A stretch of 64,000 bases of DNA from Erodium maritimum (GCA_963921825.1 OY997588.1:55808803-55872802), one strand, 5' to 3'. Counted from the first letter of the stretch, positions 29,890 to 42,999 are shown. Numbers and translations are program-made. Notes: generated from the letters alone by a model not told the origin.

Positions 29890-32800
29890 GTGTGCCAAGC
29901 AACCTGTGTCTTTCATTGTTTTTCCGAAAACTAAACTTGAAAAACACCCTTTAAATTTCTTGAATAGCTGTGGATTTAATTCTAACTGGGAATGTGCTCT
30001 TTCCCCTTCTGTTGGCAATTCTAGAGGCTAACTCACCATTTGGGATACCATTGTCTTTATTGTTACAACTATCAGTTCCTACCTCTCATGTTATCTATTA
30101 GTCTGGTATTTTTTTTCTCCCCTCAATCTCAGTATTGCAATCTTAAATTTTTATGCTCCTTGTTCAGTTAGGAGAAGAGCAGTGCGATGGTCAGAGATTC
30201 AAGCATTTATTTCTCCAATTCAAGTGGCCTTTCTTATTGCTGGATATTTCAATGCCACACTCAATGACTTTGAGAGATCTGGTGATTCCTTCTTTACCAC
30301 TAGTCAAAGATATTTCAACAATTTTATACCAGATCTGGGAGCAGTTGATCTTTCATTGATAGCGGGAAAATTCACTTGGTTTGATCTAGGATCATGTGCA
30401 TCCAGACTTGATAGATTTCTCATTGATCCAGCATTATTTTCTTTCTTCAAAGATATGTCACAAAAGGTCTTGAATAGAAGCATTTCAGATAATAGACATG
30501 ACTTACTCTCCAATCCTTGTGTGGATTGGGGTCCAAGGCCATTAAAATTTATAAATGCTTGGACCTCCCATCCTCGGTTCTATCAAGGCATTAAAAATTG
30601 ATGGGATGCAATTCAGGTGACATGCTTTCCTTCTTATACTCCGTGGTTTAAATTGAAAACCCTCAAAGCTATTCTTAGAGACTGGAATGTGAATACTTTT
30701 GGGAGACTTGATGTTTAGATTGGAACTCTTCAGGATGAGATTTGCTCCCTTGATTCCTTGATTGAGCTTAGACTCTCACTCCCTCTGAGATTTCTCTTAG
30801 AGACCTTCAGACTTATTCGAAAACTTAAGCTACAAGCAAAGCTTTGTTCATAGAAAGAAAAAGTCAGATGGACTAGAGATGGTGATAGCTGTACAAAATT
30901 TTATCATATGGTGGCAAATTTTTATCGCAACAAGAAGAAAATTTATGAGATTATAGTGAATGGTGATACATATACATCTCCTCAATAGATCAAAGAACAG
31001 GCTCAACAACATTTTTCTCTTAGATTTCAGAATTCATCTACTATCTGCATTGATGTGTCCATGCTACCTTTCAATTCTATCTCATCTGATCAAGCTCTTG
31101 CATTAAAAGCTCCCTTTTCTGAAGAAGAACTCTTTTGGCCATTAAAGCTTGCAAGGATGATAAATCACCGGGTCCAGATGGTTTTACCATGAAATTTTAT
31201 AAAGTTTGTTGGAAGATTGTAAAAAAAGATATCATGGCTTTTCTGGATCAATTCAACAAAGGAGCTATCCCTAGAAAGGGACTTAACTAAAATTTCATTA
31301 CCTTGATTCCTATATCCTCCTTTCTTGAGAGTTTTGAAGACTTTAGACCTATCAGCTTGATTTCCAGTCCATACAAGATCTCTCCAAGATTCTTGCTGCT
31401 AGATTGAACTTTGTGATGAATATATTGGTCAATGATGTACAATATGGATTCATTGCTAGGAGACAAATCCATGATGGCATCCTTATAGCCTCAGAACGTA
31501 TTCACATCATCAAAAAAACTGATCAAGAAGTCTTGATTTTCAAAGTTGATTTTGAAAAAGCTTATGATCATGTGGATTGGGATTTTCTTCTGCATGTATT
31601 GCAAAAAATGGGCTTTGGTTCTCTCTAGATCTCTTGGATTGCCTCTTGTATTAAAGCTTGGACTGCTATCCTCATCAATGGTCCCCCCTCCAAAGACTTT
31701 CCACTATTCAAGGGCATGAGACAAGGCTGCTCTCTTTCTTCACTTTTATTTTCTTTGGTTTTTGAGACATTGCATCAATTGATGGTTAGAAGGGTTCAAC
31801 AAGGTATCTTCACTGGTGTAGATTGTCATTCATTGGTGCCTCATATAACACACTTACAATTTGCTGATGATACCTTTTTTTTCATTGAGGCAAATGTTGA
31901 GGGTGTAATAAATCTCAAACACAACTTCCTTTGTTTTCAAAAGGCTATTGGTCTTAAGGTCAATTTTAACAAGTCCAAGGTGTTGATATTAAATGAAAGG
32001 AATGTAACTACTGAGAGGGCAGCCCTGCTATTGAATTGCTCCACTGTGTCTCTTCCCTTTAATTATCTTGGCTTTCCATTGGGATCAAATCCTAGCATAT
32101 CATCCTTAAGTACACGAAAAGACTTGAGCTCTGACAGAAAAAATTCAAATCCTTTTGGGGCAGGATCACTCTCATTAAGTCCTCCTTATCCTCCTTACCT
32201 ATATATTACATGTCTTTGTACAAAGTACCGATTGGAGTGATCAAGGATTTGAAAATGTGGCAAAAGAGGTTCCTTTAGTATGGCTCATTGACTAGGAAAA
32301 CTTTACATAATGTCAATTAGGACAACATCTACAGACTAAAGCATTGTTGAGGGTTAGGAATTAAAAGCTTACAACTCATCAATCAAGAATTGTTAGTAAG
32401 ATGGTGGTGGATATTTGCTTTTGAGGAAGATTCTCTGTGGAAAAACATACTTTGCTCCAAATTTGGTTGGGATCCTATAGCTTGGGATTTATCTGACTTT
32501 TTGATAAACAATAACAACTGTTTTTTGGGGTCACATTAGGCCACTATTGAATAATCTTGTCTTTGCCAATGCGTTTGGTGCCACTGAATTGAGTTGGAAA
32601 GTAGGGTCGGCAATACTGTGACATTCTGGGAGGATTGCTGGATTACAAATACCCCTCTCAAGTTTTGCTATCAGAGATTATTCCATCTTAGTATTCAGAA
32701 AGATGGCCTAGTTGCACATTTCATTCATTCAAAGACTGGATTATTTGTTCAAAAGAAAATTGAGAGGTTGGGAGAAAGGGGAATTTTCATCTCTTTGTTT

Positions 32801-33467
32801 ACTCCTCAAGTCTTACAAGATTGATCTCTTGGCTTCGAATAGAGTTTCTTGTTCAGTAGATAGTAAAGATTTCTTAGTTAATAAAATGTATCAGTGGCTA
32901 GATATTAAAAACTCCTTGGAGCTGCAATGGACCAAATTTCTTTGGATCCCCATTCTCCCCCCAAAACTTGCTGCTTTCTCCTGGCATCTTTGTATGAATG
33001 TTGTTCCAACTAAGTGTTTTTTACTGGCTAGAGGCACCTCGTCTATTCCCAACACTTAGTGCTCCCTCTGCAATGAGGAACCAGAAGAGCAGGATCACCT
33101 CTTTCTTATTGCAAAATCTCTTGGTTAATCTAGGGGTGGAGTACTTGAATGGGTGGGTATCTATAAAACTTTTCCTGAATCCATCACTCAATGGTTTACA
33201 TCTTGGAGGAACTTGGAACCTCAAAGATCTAGGAATCAACGGGGCATCATTCTTTCCATCACCATTTGGAGAATCTGGTTGATCAGAAATGATGTAATAT
33301 TCATCAATACTCCTCCATCTCATTTGATTGCCCTACAACAGACCCAGAACTCATCTTTCCATCTATTGAGGACTCATGCTAAAGGGAAAGATTTCTTCCC
33401 TTTTCTTTCTTGGATCTCCTGCCCTGCTTTGTGTTACAAAAAAGACATATTTTCATATGCTGCATAA
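29890..33467 (+). pseudogene. LINE2 ORF2 remnant: EEP, RT, zf-RVT
   Basis: Endonuclease pieces lie at 29,890-30,600: the expected ETK and GDFN boxes read KTK and GYFN, followed by GKFTWFDLGSCASRLDRFLI. RT pieces lie at 31,150-32,050, with KSPGPDGFTMKFY, KVDFEKAYDHVDW, GMRQGCSLSSLLF and an intact LQFADDT box. The zinc-finger region at 32,930-33,130 has ILPPKLAAFSWH. Many stops and frameshifts (for example TAG after MGFGSL at 31,626) show it is dead. Confidence 0.85.
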
Positions 33468-33860
33468 TGTGTTGAACTTGATCTGTTGCATATTGCTGCT
33501 GGTTTCTTTTGTGGAAGTTGCTTACTACTTGCTGAAGGTATTTTGCTGGTTAAATTGTCTTGGTTGATGAGGAAGTTTCCTGGGGAGAACTACTCTTTGG
33601 GGGTTTTATGGGTATTGCATTGCACTACCCTTTTGTTTCCTTGTTGAGTGTCATGTTTTTTGTTCACTTCTTGGGGTTAGTGTCTCTGTTAGTGGTGGGG
33701 AACTTGTTGTAATGGGTGCATGTGGGTATTACACTTTACTACTCTTTCGATTTTTTCTCCTTGTACTAGGGACCATCATATGGTTGCCTTTGTATTGTAG
33801 TTCTATTGAGGTTCATTCTTGGCCTAGTCTTTATTTCAAACACTAGATTTATAAAATTTA

Positions 33861-34243
33861 GGGTAAATTACAAATACCTACTCTAAACTTGTAACGTTTA
33901 ACTGATACCTACCCTAAAGTTTTTTAACTGAAACTTAGATATTTAGTTATATAACAAATAGCACAAGTCGTCAGCTAAAATGACAAAAATACCCTCAACT
34001 ACAATTCAATAAATATTTAAAAAAATCACTTTTGTTATATATATATATATATATACTTATTAAATCACTTCAGCATTATTTAAAAAATATTTAAAAAATC
34101 ACTGAGGGTATTTTCGTCATTTTAGTTGATAGCTTGAGTTATTTGTTATATAACTAAACATCTGAGTAGGTATCAGTGAAATTTTTTTAGGGTAGGTATC
34201 GGTTAAACGTTACAAGTTTGGGGTAGGTATTTGTAATTTACCC
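33861..34243. mobile_element. Intact palindromic MITE (MITE2)
   Basis: This 383-bp element has long inverted arms: GGGTAAATTACAAATACCTA at the left pairs with the last bases at the right, and further words (CGTTTAACTGATACCTACCC) also pair. The centre is an (AT)n tract near 34,040. Flanks TAAAATTTA (33,852-33,860) and TATAATTTA (34,244-34,252) match at 8 of 9, which suits a 9-bp Mutator-type target duplication. It shares internal text with MITE1. It has no coding capacity. Confidence 0.75.
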
Positions 34244-34413
34244 TATAATTTACTGATAAAAAAATGATCGAGTAATTTCAATATGTATTCATTTCTTTTA
34301 TACAGAATGAGAAGAAATTAAACTTCACTATGTTGAACGCTATTCTCGTATATCATCTAAAATCATTTTAATATTCACATAAGATGTCGAAAACATTCAC
34401 ATTTAAAAATTAA

Positions 34414-37400
34414 TTTTTTTGAATGAAAGTTGCAACTTTTATTCAGATCTCAGTTTGAACGATACATTGTAGTACGTCAGGCACATGGCCCGATCACTAA
34501 AGAACAACCACTGAGCGAGCTTCTCGTGCTAACCAGTGGGAAGCTCTGTTCGCAGTTCATTTTACAAATTGAAGGGTGATTCCCTCGTGTTGAGAAAGAA
34601 GAAGACGAATATCTCAAATAATAATCCCCACTGGAGAAGCCGGGGGTTTTCCGTGGAGAATTATATTGATGAGGACCTGAGCGTCAGACCGAACTATAAT
34701 AGACTCCCCCAGCCTAGGTGCATTCTGAAGAGCAGCTGCCAAAGCGCAAGCCTCCACCATGATCGGAGACCAGCTCCCCGGGAGCAGGCCATTAATCGCC
34801 AAGCGGATCGTCCTATGTGTATCCCTTGCGATTATGCCCCACGCCGACTGGTTCGTATCCTGGAATACGTCCCATCAAAATTAATAGCTATGGGACCTGG
34901 GGCGGCCTTATCCACTTAGCCATTGAGAATGAGGCTTGCGGCCGAACCGGGATAGCCATGAATTTCGCTTCCTGCCATGCATTAAGATGTGCCACCGCCG
35001 ACGAGATCACCCGCAACGCAGCCGGGGATACCCCTACCCATTTCAGACCGTTTCTTGCCTTCCATATATCCCATAGGACGGGTAGGATTTCAGCCACCTT
35101 ATGTCTCGGTCTCCCTGCTTCTATCCCCTCCAACCACTAAACAAAACCTCCACCCGAGCCCTAGGGGTTCTATCTTCAAAATTGGGACCAACACGTCTTT
35201 GCGAACCCACACTCCAGGAATAAATGATCGGCTGTTTCCGACGCCCGACAACATATATCACACGTGGCTAATAGGACAAAGTGTTGGTTGAGGTTGGAAG
35301 CGACTTTCAACGTACGTATCAAACATCTCCACAGAATAATCAAAAGGCGAGGTGCTGCTAGAATATTCCAAAGGGTTGACCATGCCACCATTGCCGTGTT
35401 CTGATGGGTAGCATGCCTTTAACCTGCCAGTAACGAGTAACCTGCCTTTGTAGTGTACACTCCGGTTCACTCAAAAGCCCAACAGCAGGTGTCCGAAGAT
35501 CAAAGAACGGTATCTGGAAAATATGAGCTCTTTCCTCTATAGGAAACAATTGGGCCACTAATGGTGCATCCCAACATAACCTCCCTGGAATCATTAACCC
35601 CGCGACCTGAGCTTCGTCTAACGAAGGCTGTGTCGAAGTGATATGGGGGTTAGGGGCCAAAAGCCACGGTGATACCCTTAATGTAAGTGTCTCGGCCATC
35701 ACCTATTGCGATACGAAGCCCCTTCCGAAGCAGTTCTTGAGTGGATATAATACTATCCCACGTAAAGCTAGAATTGGCTACGAGTGTAGCTCCAAAAAAC
35801 CAGTCTTCAGGAAATAGCGTGCTTTCAGTACGCGAGCCATTAGAGAGTGAGGTTTATGAATAAAACTCCATGTCTGCTTCCCTAAAAGCGTCGTGTTAAC
35901 ATCACTCAGGTGTCGAAATGCCACCCCCTGCCACTTTGGGCATGCATGACTTATCCCAGTCTTGCCAAATAATAGGTCGGTGGCGAAAAACATGTGTGAG
36001 ATTTCTGAGGCTCCCCTCGCCACCCGAGCCCCCTTAAGCCGTCCCTCCTCTTGGTCCAGGCGCAGTAAAAATGACAACCCTTCCATGAAAAGTAAGAAAA
36101 AATAACGGGACAACGGGTCCTCTTGGCATAGTCCCCGAGATGGGGTAAATCGATGTGTATCCCTTCCTCTAGAGGAGATAGTATATTGCATAGAATTCAT
36201 ATAGCAGGCCATTAATTCCGTCAACTCCGCAGAAAATCCTAGTCGGGTCATAATATTGAGGAGAAAGTCGCATTCCATCCGGTCATAGGCCTTACTCATA
36301 TCTAGTTTGAGTGCCAAGAAACCCATGTTACCATGTCGCTTCTACCGAAGATAATGGATGACCTCAAAAGCAACAAGAATGTTATCCTGGATACATCTAC
36401 CGGGAATGAAAGCCCCTTGCTTATCATTGATAACAACATGAATGAGGGGTGCAAGCGGTTGGCCAGGACTTTAGAGAGAATCCTAAACATCGCGTTGCAC
36501 ATGGCGATTCGGTGGAGGTCAATCATTATTATGGGCTTGGCTTCTTGGGGATCAAGAAGATAGAGGCATCGTTACGATTTTGGTCAAACCCCCTTGAGGC
36601 CAGCACTTCTTGGATAAAACGGATAATTTCTTCTAACACAACCGGCCAGTAGTGCTGATAGAAGCGGGGATTGAGGCCGTCCGGACTCGGGGGCTTATCT
36701 GGTCCCATTTAAAACACTGCCAACCCGACCTCATTGTATGAGCATGGAGCTAACAGGGAATGATTGTTTTTCAGGGTAATACATTGAGGGAGATGAATGG
36801 GAAATTCCATAACATCCACTTACTTGATTGAAATAACTGCCCAAAGTAATCCACAATTAGTGATCTCATGCCCGTGTCCCAAGTTACCAGATCCCCTATG
36901 TCATTTTGTAGAGACAATACCACATTTACCCTACGATGATACGAGCAAGCGGCCTAAAATAATTTTATGTTACGGTCCCCCCTCATCTAGCTAGTACTGC
37001 TTCGCTCGTTGGCGCTAGAAAGCCTCTTGCTCTCCAAAGACCTTCTCATACTAGATCTGAATAGCCTCCGTAACACCAGTTGTATCATATCGACCATTAA
37101 ATTCAGCAATCCTCCGCTGGCACCATTAATGTGGTTAATGTTCTTCCTGAAATGAAGCTGGCCCCATTCAATTAACGTTTTACCCCCTGTATGAATCACC
37201 TCTGCGATTGGTTTATTCGGGTCCTTATCCTAGTGCTCTTGAATCAACTGACCGTAGTCTAGATCCCTTACCCATTGAGATTGGAATTCAAATTTAGGGG
37301 GCCCACGATGAGGTACCTTCTGAGCAAGAGAGAGAAGGACCGACCAATGATCAGAGGTCGTTACTCCAGTGTTACGGAAATCCAAGTCTGGGAGGGAATA

Positions 37401-37520
37401 TAAATAAGGGGTAGAGATCAAGGCTATGTTCAGGCGGGATTGGATACTCTCGTCATGTCTGTGCCCCCTAAACCAGGTATATTGATATCCCGTCATCGGG
37501 ACGTCAACCAGCCTTGTAAG
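34414..37520 (-). mobile_element. LINE with RNase H domain (LINE3), 5'-truncated
   Basis: The minus strand carries the end of an endonuclease, an RT, a zinc-finger region, an RNase H-like piece and a tail AATAAAAGTTGCAACTTTC followed by TTCAAAAAAA (about 34,440-34,414). It belongs to a different L1 branch from LINE1/2 (RNase H present, RT text different). The 5' end is cut in the endonuclease at about 37,520. The 34,263-34,413 gap to LINE2 holds nothing recognisable. Confidence 0.8.
34614..37510 (-). pseudogene. LINE3 ORF2 remnant: EEP, RT, zf-RVT, RNase H
   Basis: Reading down from 37,510: endonuclease C-terminus (YQYTWFRGHRHDESIQSRLN, then TSDHWSVLL); RT start near 36,700 (SPDGLNPRFYQHYW); RT core 36,326-35,778 with ALKLDMSKAYDRMECDFLL, GLCQEDPLSRYFF and a catalytic box reading FFATDLLF instead of FADDLLF; a zinc-binding piece at 35,391-35,176 (CDICCRASETADHLFLEC); and an RNase H piece at 34,802-34,614 (VEACALAAALQNA, SDAQVLINII). 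The altered catalytic box and several frame breaks make it non-functional. Confidence 0.85.
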
Positions 37521-37854
37521 CTAAATAAATATTCAAGTTAGATGTGGTCATTTTAGGTTTTTTTCTTTTATATTCAAGGGTAATTTGGGTATATTTGAAA
37601 AAAAAAGATATTTCCATCTCTTTTAACGATGTTACGATAAACTGAGTTAAAATTAAGGCTTATATTGGTGAACTAATAAACAAATAATATTTATGATGGT
37701 GACTTGGTACCATTTTTTAAAAATAGAACAATGAAATGATAATTTTTTTATAGATGATTTTATTGAAAGAACATTTGTAAAAAGTAATACAAAAGTTTAG
37801 CAAAAAGGGTGCACATAGCTTTGGTACCCCACCATACAACGCGTTGGTGTATGT
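37521..37854. other. AT-rich gap, nothing recognised
   Basis: The stretch has homopolymer-rich text between LINE3 and the Copia fragment. A short minus-strand open frame (37,998-37,717) has no motif and partly overlaps the Copia RT in antisense. Confidence 0.5.
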
Positions 37855-38790
37855 AGAGGTTCGATACCAAATGAGAACGAGGATGTACCTTGCGTTTATA
37901 AGAAGGCTGGTGGGAGCAATATTACATTTGTGGTGCTCATAGGAAACGACATCCCAACCTTGAACGAGACTAAACTTGGTTGAGGAAATGTTTCTCAATA
38001 AAGGACTTAGGCGATGCTGCTTATATCTTAGGTATTAAGATATATAGAGATCGCACTAAGAGGGTCTAAAGTTTAAGTCAGAGCACCTATGTGAACAATG
38101 CATTGAGTAGGTTCTCAATTCTCAATTCAAAGAAAGGATTATTGCCCACTCGTCATGGCATTAAACTCAATAAAACTCGGTGTCCTATTACACTTGATGA
38201 GCTCAAAGAATGATGTTAATCCTATAAGTTTAGGGGTAGGATCGATCATGTATGAAATGATAAGTACGAGACCAGATATCTTGCTACCATGAAATGTACC
38301 AGTAGACATGTGTCTAACCCCGAGGGGAAGATGATGCAGAACTAGACGTCAATGGATATGTAGACACTAGTTTTCAGATAGATTCATATGACTTTAGAAG
38401 TCAGTCAAGACATATGTTTACACTGAATGACATAGCTTTCGGCTGGAAGAGCGTGAAGCAAGATATTGTCGCCAATTCTACGATAGAGGCTGAGTACAGG
38501 GTTGTTGCAATGGAAGCTAAGATAGCTACGTGAATTAAAAACCCAACCAGCCCGGTGAATCTATTTTGCGACAACACAATGTACCATTGCGCAAGTTAAA
38601 GAGCCCAGATCGCATAACAAATCTAAATATGTACTGCGACATTACCACCTCACCAGAGACATTCTGAATAGAGGTGAAGTAAAGATCACCTATATTGCAA
38701 CGAATGATAACATAGCCAACCCTCTTACTCAAGCAATGTCGTTGCCTAAATACGAGAGACATGAAAGGTCAATATGAATAGATTGGAGTT
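37855..38790 (+). pseudogene. Copia RT-RNase H remnant
   Basis: The text reads NEDVPCVYKKAGGSNITFVV, then LIGNDIPTLNETKL, then KDLGDAAYILGIKIYRD and LSQSTYVNNALSRF. These are the standard order of plant Copia RT. The segment that should hold the catalytic YVDD lies between FVV and LIGND and is deleted. RNase H motifs follow, including RHYHLTRDILNRGEVKITYI and NIANPLTQAMSLPKYE just before the purine tract. Stops are frequent. Copia RT copies element RNA; this relic cannot. Confidence 0.85.
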
Positions 38791-38806
38791 TAGATTGGAA
38801 ATAGAT

Positions 38807-38818
38807 CAAGTGGGAGAT
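38807..38818 (+). other. Copia polypurine tract
   Basis: CAAGTGGGAGAT directly precedes TGTTAG. It is the usual Copia 3' junction and fixes the LTR start at 38,819. Confidence 0.85.
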
Positions 38819-39568
38819 TGTTAGTCCTAGTGCTCGTAGTTCAATCATAAACATCCAAATGTATATATCATCGTTAGCAATAAAAGTAAAGCGGCTTTAT
38901 GTATTACTTTAGTGTTGGAATAATACATCGATGTGTGTTATGATCTATGCCCACCATGCGAATAGAACTATAGATCGAGATAGATCACACTCGATGGGTC
39001 CCTAGTCAACAAAACTTCACCAGAAGTGACTAGTATGAAAGATGGCTCTTTATGCCTTACGTTCTATTAGTCATTGGAATGGGATTCTGGAGTCTGATCA
39101 TAGATATCATGTGGGACATGATATTGGATGACCCAACATGAATATGTGTCATAGATCAAGTCATAAACATATTCATTGTCGTAGCTTGTCATGTATCCTT
39201 AGACCAAGGAGTCTTTGTGATTATTATGCAGTAAACAACTGAGTTTGACTTAAGCCCTGTTGGAATTTTAGGGAGCAAAACGCATCGGAAAATAAATAGA
39301 TTACCTATCGGTTTTTAGCTTGGTTCGAGATAGGGACCAACTTGTAGCTCGTGTATCTCACCAACGAACCATTGAAATCCAAATCCCTTCGATCACTTTT
39401 AAGATCAATATGTGGAGAACGTTCAATTCTAAAATCAGCAAGATCTGATCTTGGAAGTACCTCCGATCGTGCTCCTTGAGGTGGCTGGTCGGACAAAATC
39501 TAGGTAGAAAAATCTGTACCTTTTTCTTCTCTTCTTACAGACCAAGAACACCCAAAACAAATTGATGT

Positions 39569-42339
39569 TGTAATTACCACTCCCGGTCAACGCCAGTCAA
39601 AAATTAAAAAATTTTGGTCAGGCACTTAATTAAACCTAAAACTGACTATGAGGGTCATACCGGACGTAAGTTGACCCCGATATCGACCAAAGTGAGTTCC
39701 GGGGGACTCAGGGCAACACTCTGACCAATTTGGGAAATGTTGACTTTTCGCTGGAAAAGTCAACCGAGCGACGTTTTGGTCCATTTGAGGACCGTTTGGG
39801 ATCCAAAAAGCTTAGCCGTCGTTGCGGAGGAATTATTTGAGCCGTTTCCTTGTAGCCCGTCAAGTTTCGTAATTTCTTGGAAAAAAGTGCCCGTTCGGGG
39901 CCCGAAACAGCCGAATTTCGCGAATCTGACAGAAAATTTCTATGAGATATTTTCTCAAAAAGGTGTGGGACCCACATGACACATGTCATGAATGTGGTGG
40001 AAGGAAAAACGGAGGACAACTTTACCCTTGACTTTAAAGAAAAGACAAAATGAAAAGGGGGGGTATTTTGGTCTTCTTGATGTGTGGTTAGTGTTTTTGA
40101 ACAAAACAAAAATGAGAGACATGTGATGGTCGAACATAGTGTAGAAAATAAGACTTTTTAGAGAGAGAAAGAAGTTAGAAGGAAGAGAGAATGAGGAGAG
40201 AAAAAGAGAAGAGGCTTGGGGGATTTGTGACGTTTCTCGTTCATCCGACCGGTGGATCGTCTCAACGATAGAAGAATCGAGTTCACACCGTCATTCTTTA
40301 CGGTGAGCACCTAAACCCGGGCAGATTCGCCATGTCGGGCGAATCGGGCCTTTCCAGGTCCAATATCGACAATGTCGAGTAATTGGGAAGTTTGGGAGTG
40401 ATCGACATTGTCGGGGTTACTTTTGGCCGTCAGGTTTATTAAAATTCAGTTTATGCCTGCAAGCTTAAAAGCGTTTAAAATTGTGTTCTTTTAGATCGTG
40501 CCGCTGACAGAGGAAAGGGAAAGCTAGGCGAGTGACCGAGATCAGGCCGGAGCTTGATTGTGCGCTTTTGGAGAAAGCATACGAGGTAGGGAAAAGTAAC
40601 CGGATCTCGGCCCTGACTAGGGAAAGTTAACAGTAGAATTGCATGTGACACTGGGGTGTCGTGGGTTAAGTAGGTTTATCGAATATTAGAAAGGCATGAT
40701 ACGGGAACGTAGCGAATATTGGAAATGCATGTGACACTTAGTAGTGTCGTAGGAGCAGAGAACTTAGCGTTATTAGAATTACTGGAGGCATATGACCGTG
40801 GTCGGAGGTTGAGTGCGAACTTATCGAGATTAGGAGTACTGGAGGCATATGACCATGCCCGGAGGTTTTTTGTGAAACTGTTGATATTAGGACTGTTGGA
40901 GGCATTGGTTATGCCAGAGGTTGATTGTGTATTTTGTGTCTTGGATGGCCATGAGAGCCCGTGTTTTACTGTTGTGTCTTGGGTGTCCATGAGAGCCCGT
41001 GTTTTACTGTTGTGTCTGGGTGGCCATGAGTGCCCGTGGGGGTTGATGGAACCCGTGTCTTTACTATTGGTGTGTCTTGGGTGGTCGTGAGTGCCGTGGG
41101 GTTGTTGAGCCCGTGAGTTACTGTTGGTGTGTCTTGGGTAGTCGTGAGTGCCCGTGGGGTTGTTGAGCCCGTGAGTTATGGTTGGTGTGTCTTGGGAGGC
41201 CGTGAGTGCCCGTGGGGTTGTTGAGCCCGTGAGTTATGGTTGGTGTGTCTTGGGAGGCCGTGAGTGCCCGTGGGGTTGTTGAATCCGTGTTTTAGTGTTG
41301 GTGTCTTGGGTGGCCATGAGTGCCTATGGAGTGTTGAACCTGTGTTGTTGCTGCTTGTTGAACTTTGCTTGTGATTGTGATTGTGCTTGCCCGAGGTTAG
41401 TGACCCGACTGTGTGTCGGGAAGTAGTGAGGAATTTGGCTGGCTTACCTGACAGGGATCGGTAAGTTGCGAGCGCTCTTTGGCTGGCCTGACCGAGTTCG
41501 AGTCTCGGGAGGTTGCGAGCGTTCTTTGGCTGGCTTGACCGAGTTCGAGTCGCGGGAAGTTGCGAGCGTTCTTTGGCTAGCCTGACCGAGTTCGAGTCTC
41601 GGGAGGTTTAGAGCTTTTTTAGGCGATGAGAGGGCAGCTCCCCTTCCGACTAGCTATCGGAAAAGCAGCGCTGTATATATCGCCAACAGGTCGTCCGCTT
41701 GGAGCCTGACAGGGATCGGCAAAGCGCGTGGGGCAGGCTTGAGCCCAGCCGGTTAGCAACCGGGACTGAGCAGCTGACAGAAGTGCGATCCTTTGTGATC
41801 TTGTTTGGTGTGCGATCCTTTGTGATCTTGGGTGCTGCGTGGTGGTCTGTCGTGTCTTTTGAGGAGGTCATTGATCGTTGTGTCGGGTCTACCTTACGTG
41901 TCCGAGTGTTGAGTCCGCTGAGGAAAGTATTAGTGTGTGGGTGTCGGTCGGGTTACTTGAGTTGGAGATGGTGCTCTCGGTGTTGAGTTGGTTGTTGGTG
42001 TTACCGGCATTGTCTGCTAATTATGCCGTAGTCAGTCTGTTATCCGTGGTGGTGAGTGAACGCTCACCCTTAGCTGCTTTTCCTACAGGTACCGGTCGCA
42101 AGTCGGACTAGGTGAGCTTCCGAAGCTTGAAGAGCTGGGAGCGGGATTCTAGGTTTATCTTGAGTCTAGCGACGGATACCACACTTTTGTCCACTTGTTG
42201 GGACGTGTTTTAAGTTGTAAATATTATTTTGTTGAACAAAAGGTGATCTTAAAGTGATTTAATGTAAAAGGTTTCAAAATATTTTATCGTTTTAAAAGTT
42301 CACGTCCTGAGTTCGGTTTACTGAAATTGGGGCGTGACA
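39569..42339 (+). repeat. 5' LTR of element B (2,771 bp)
   Basis: It has TG...CA ends. Compared with the 3' LTR it lacks about 410 bp: the text jumps from GAGCACCTAA (about 40,303) to ACCCGGGCAG, whereas the 3' LTR carries the intervening stretch at 46,705-47,115. It also has fewer copies of the 57-59-bp repeat. Confidence 0.9.
41070..41330. repeat. 57-59-bp minisatellite, 5' LTR of B
   Basis: About four copies of a unit with GTGGGGTTGTTGAGCCCGTG and GGTGTGTCTTGGG. The 3' LTR has an expanded version at 47,870-48,290 with about seven copies. Confidence 0.9.
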
Positions 42340-42342
42340 GCT

Positions 42343-42354
42343 TGGTATCAGAGC
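42343..42354 (+). other. Primer-binding site of element B
   Basis: TGGTATCAGAGC lies three bases after the 5' LTR end, identical to element A. Confidence 0.95.
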
Positions 42355-42999
42355 TCGAGGTTTCACACCTTGGACTGTACGTCAATTAGGTGGGGAAAGT
42401 CGAGTCAGTAAAGTCCCGTCGTGCGTTGGGTACGCGGGTCGGAACCGTGTATAGACCCGTCGTGTGGTGAGTCCTGTTTGTGTTTGTGTGTATGTGCAGT
42501 ACGGGGTTACTGGCATACTGTTTGTGCGTTGCTGCGTGAAATATTTTTAAACTATCGCGACTCGACTCAGGGGCGCCCCTGTAGTCGAGCGTGACGGTGT
42601 TGACGTCAAGTGAGTACAATGTAGTTCGGGGACGCCTGGACCGAGTTGTAACTACCTGATGTCAAGAAATGAGGTTTTCAATGAAGTGGAGAAAGTTTTA
42701 AAATTGGTTGACCATGTGGACGCGTTTTAAAATTTGATTGGCCCTGAGGGCGTGTTTGATTTTGATTGGCCCTGTGGGCGGGTTTTGATTTTGGTTGGCC
42801 CGGTGGGCGTGGTTCGGTGTTGGTTGGCCCGGTGGGCGAATGTTGTTGTGTTGTGGGTTGGCTGTGTCGGCTTGTGTTTTTGTTGAGGTTTGAATGACTG
42901 GTTTTGTCTGTGAGTCGTGGCGCGTGTGTTTGCTAAATTGGTGGTCAAGCGTGTGTGTCGTTTGAGGCTAATTTTAGGTTTAAAACGGGTTAAGATTCG

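Larger units (their letters stand above)
29788..34262 (+). mobile_element. L1-type LINE (LINE2), 5'-truncated
   Basis: The element starts inside or near the endonuclease domain and runs through RT and zinc-finger remnants to an A-run at about 34,256-34,262. It lies directly against array unit 5 on the left. MITE2 (33,861-34,243) has inserted close to its tail, separating the last bases (CTGATAAAAAAA) from the rest. It is the same lineage as LINE1 (matching RT and zf-RVT text) but older and more damaged. No target duplication was found. Confidence 0.75.
37855..39257 (+). mobile_element. Ty1/Copia 3' fragment with partial LTR
   Basis: The order is RT end, RNase H, polypurine tract (CAAGTGGGAGAT, 38,807-38,818) and the start of an LTR (TGTTAGTCCTAG from 38,819). 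The LTR is interrupted near 39,257 by another terminal repeat. A CTAACA at about 50,312-50,317, beyond the intruders, could be its lost end, but I cannot prove that. The 5' half of the element is missing. Confidence 0.75.

Noticed and set aside
42343-42354. tRNA gene near the primer sites
   Set aside because: Only the 12-base complement of the tRNA 3' end is present; no cloverleaf or A/B boxes surround it.
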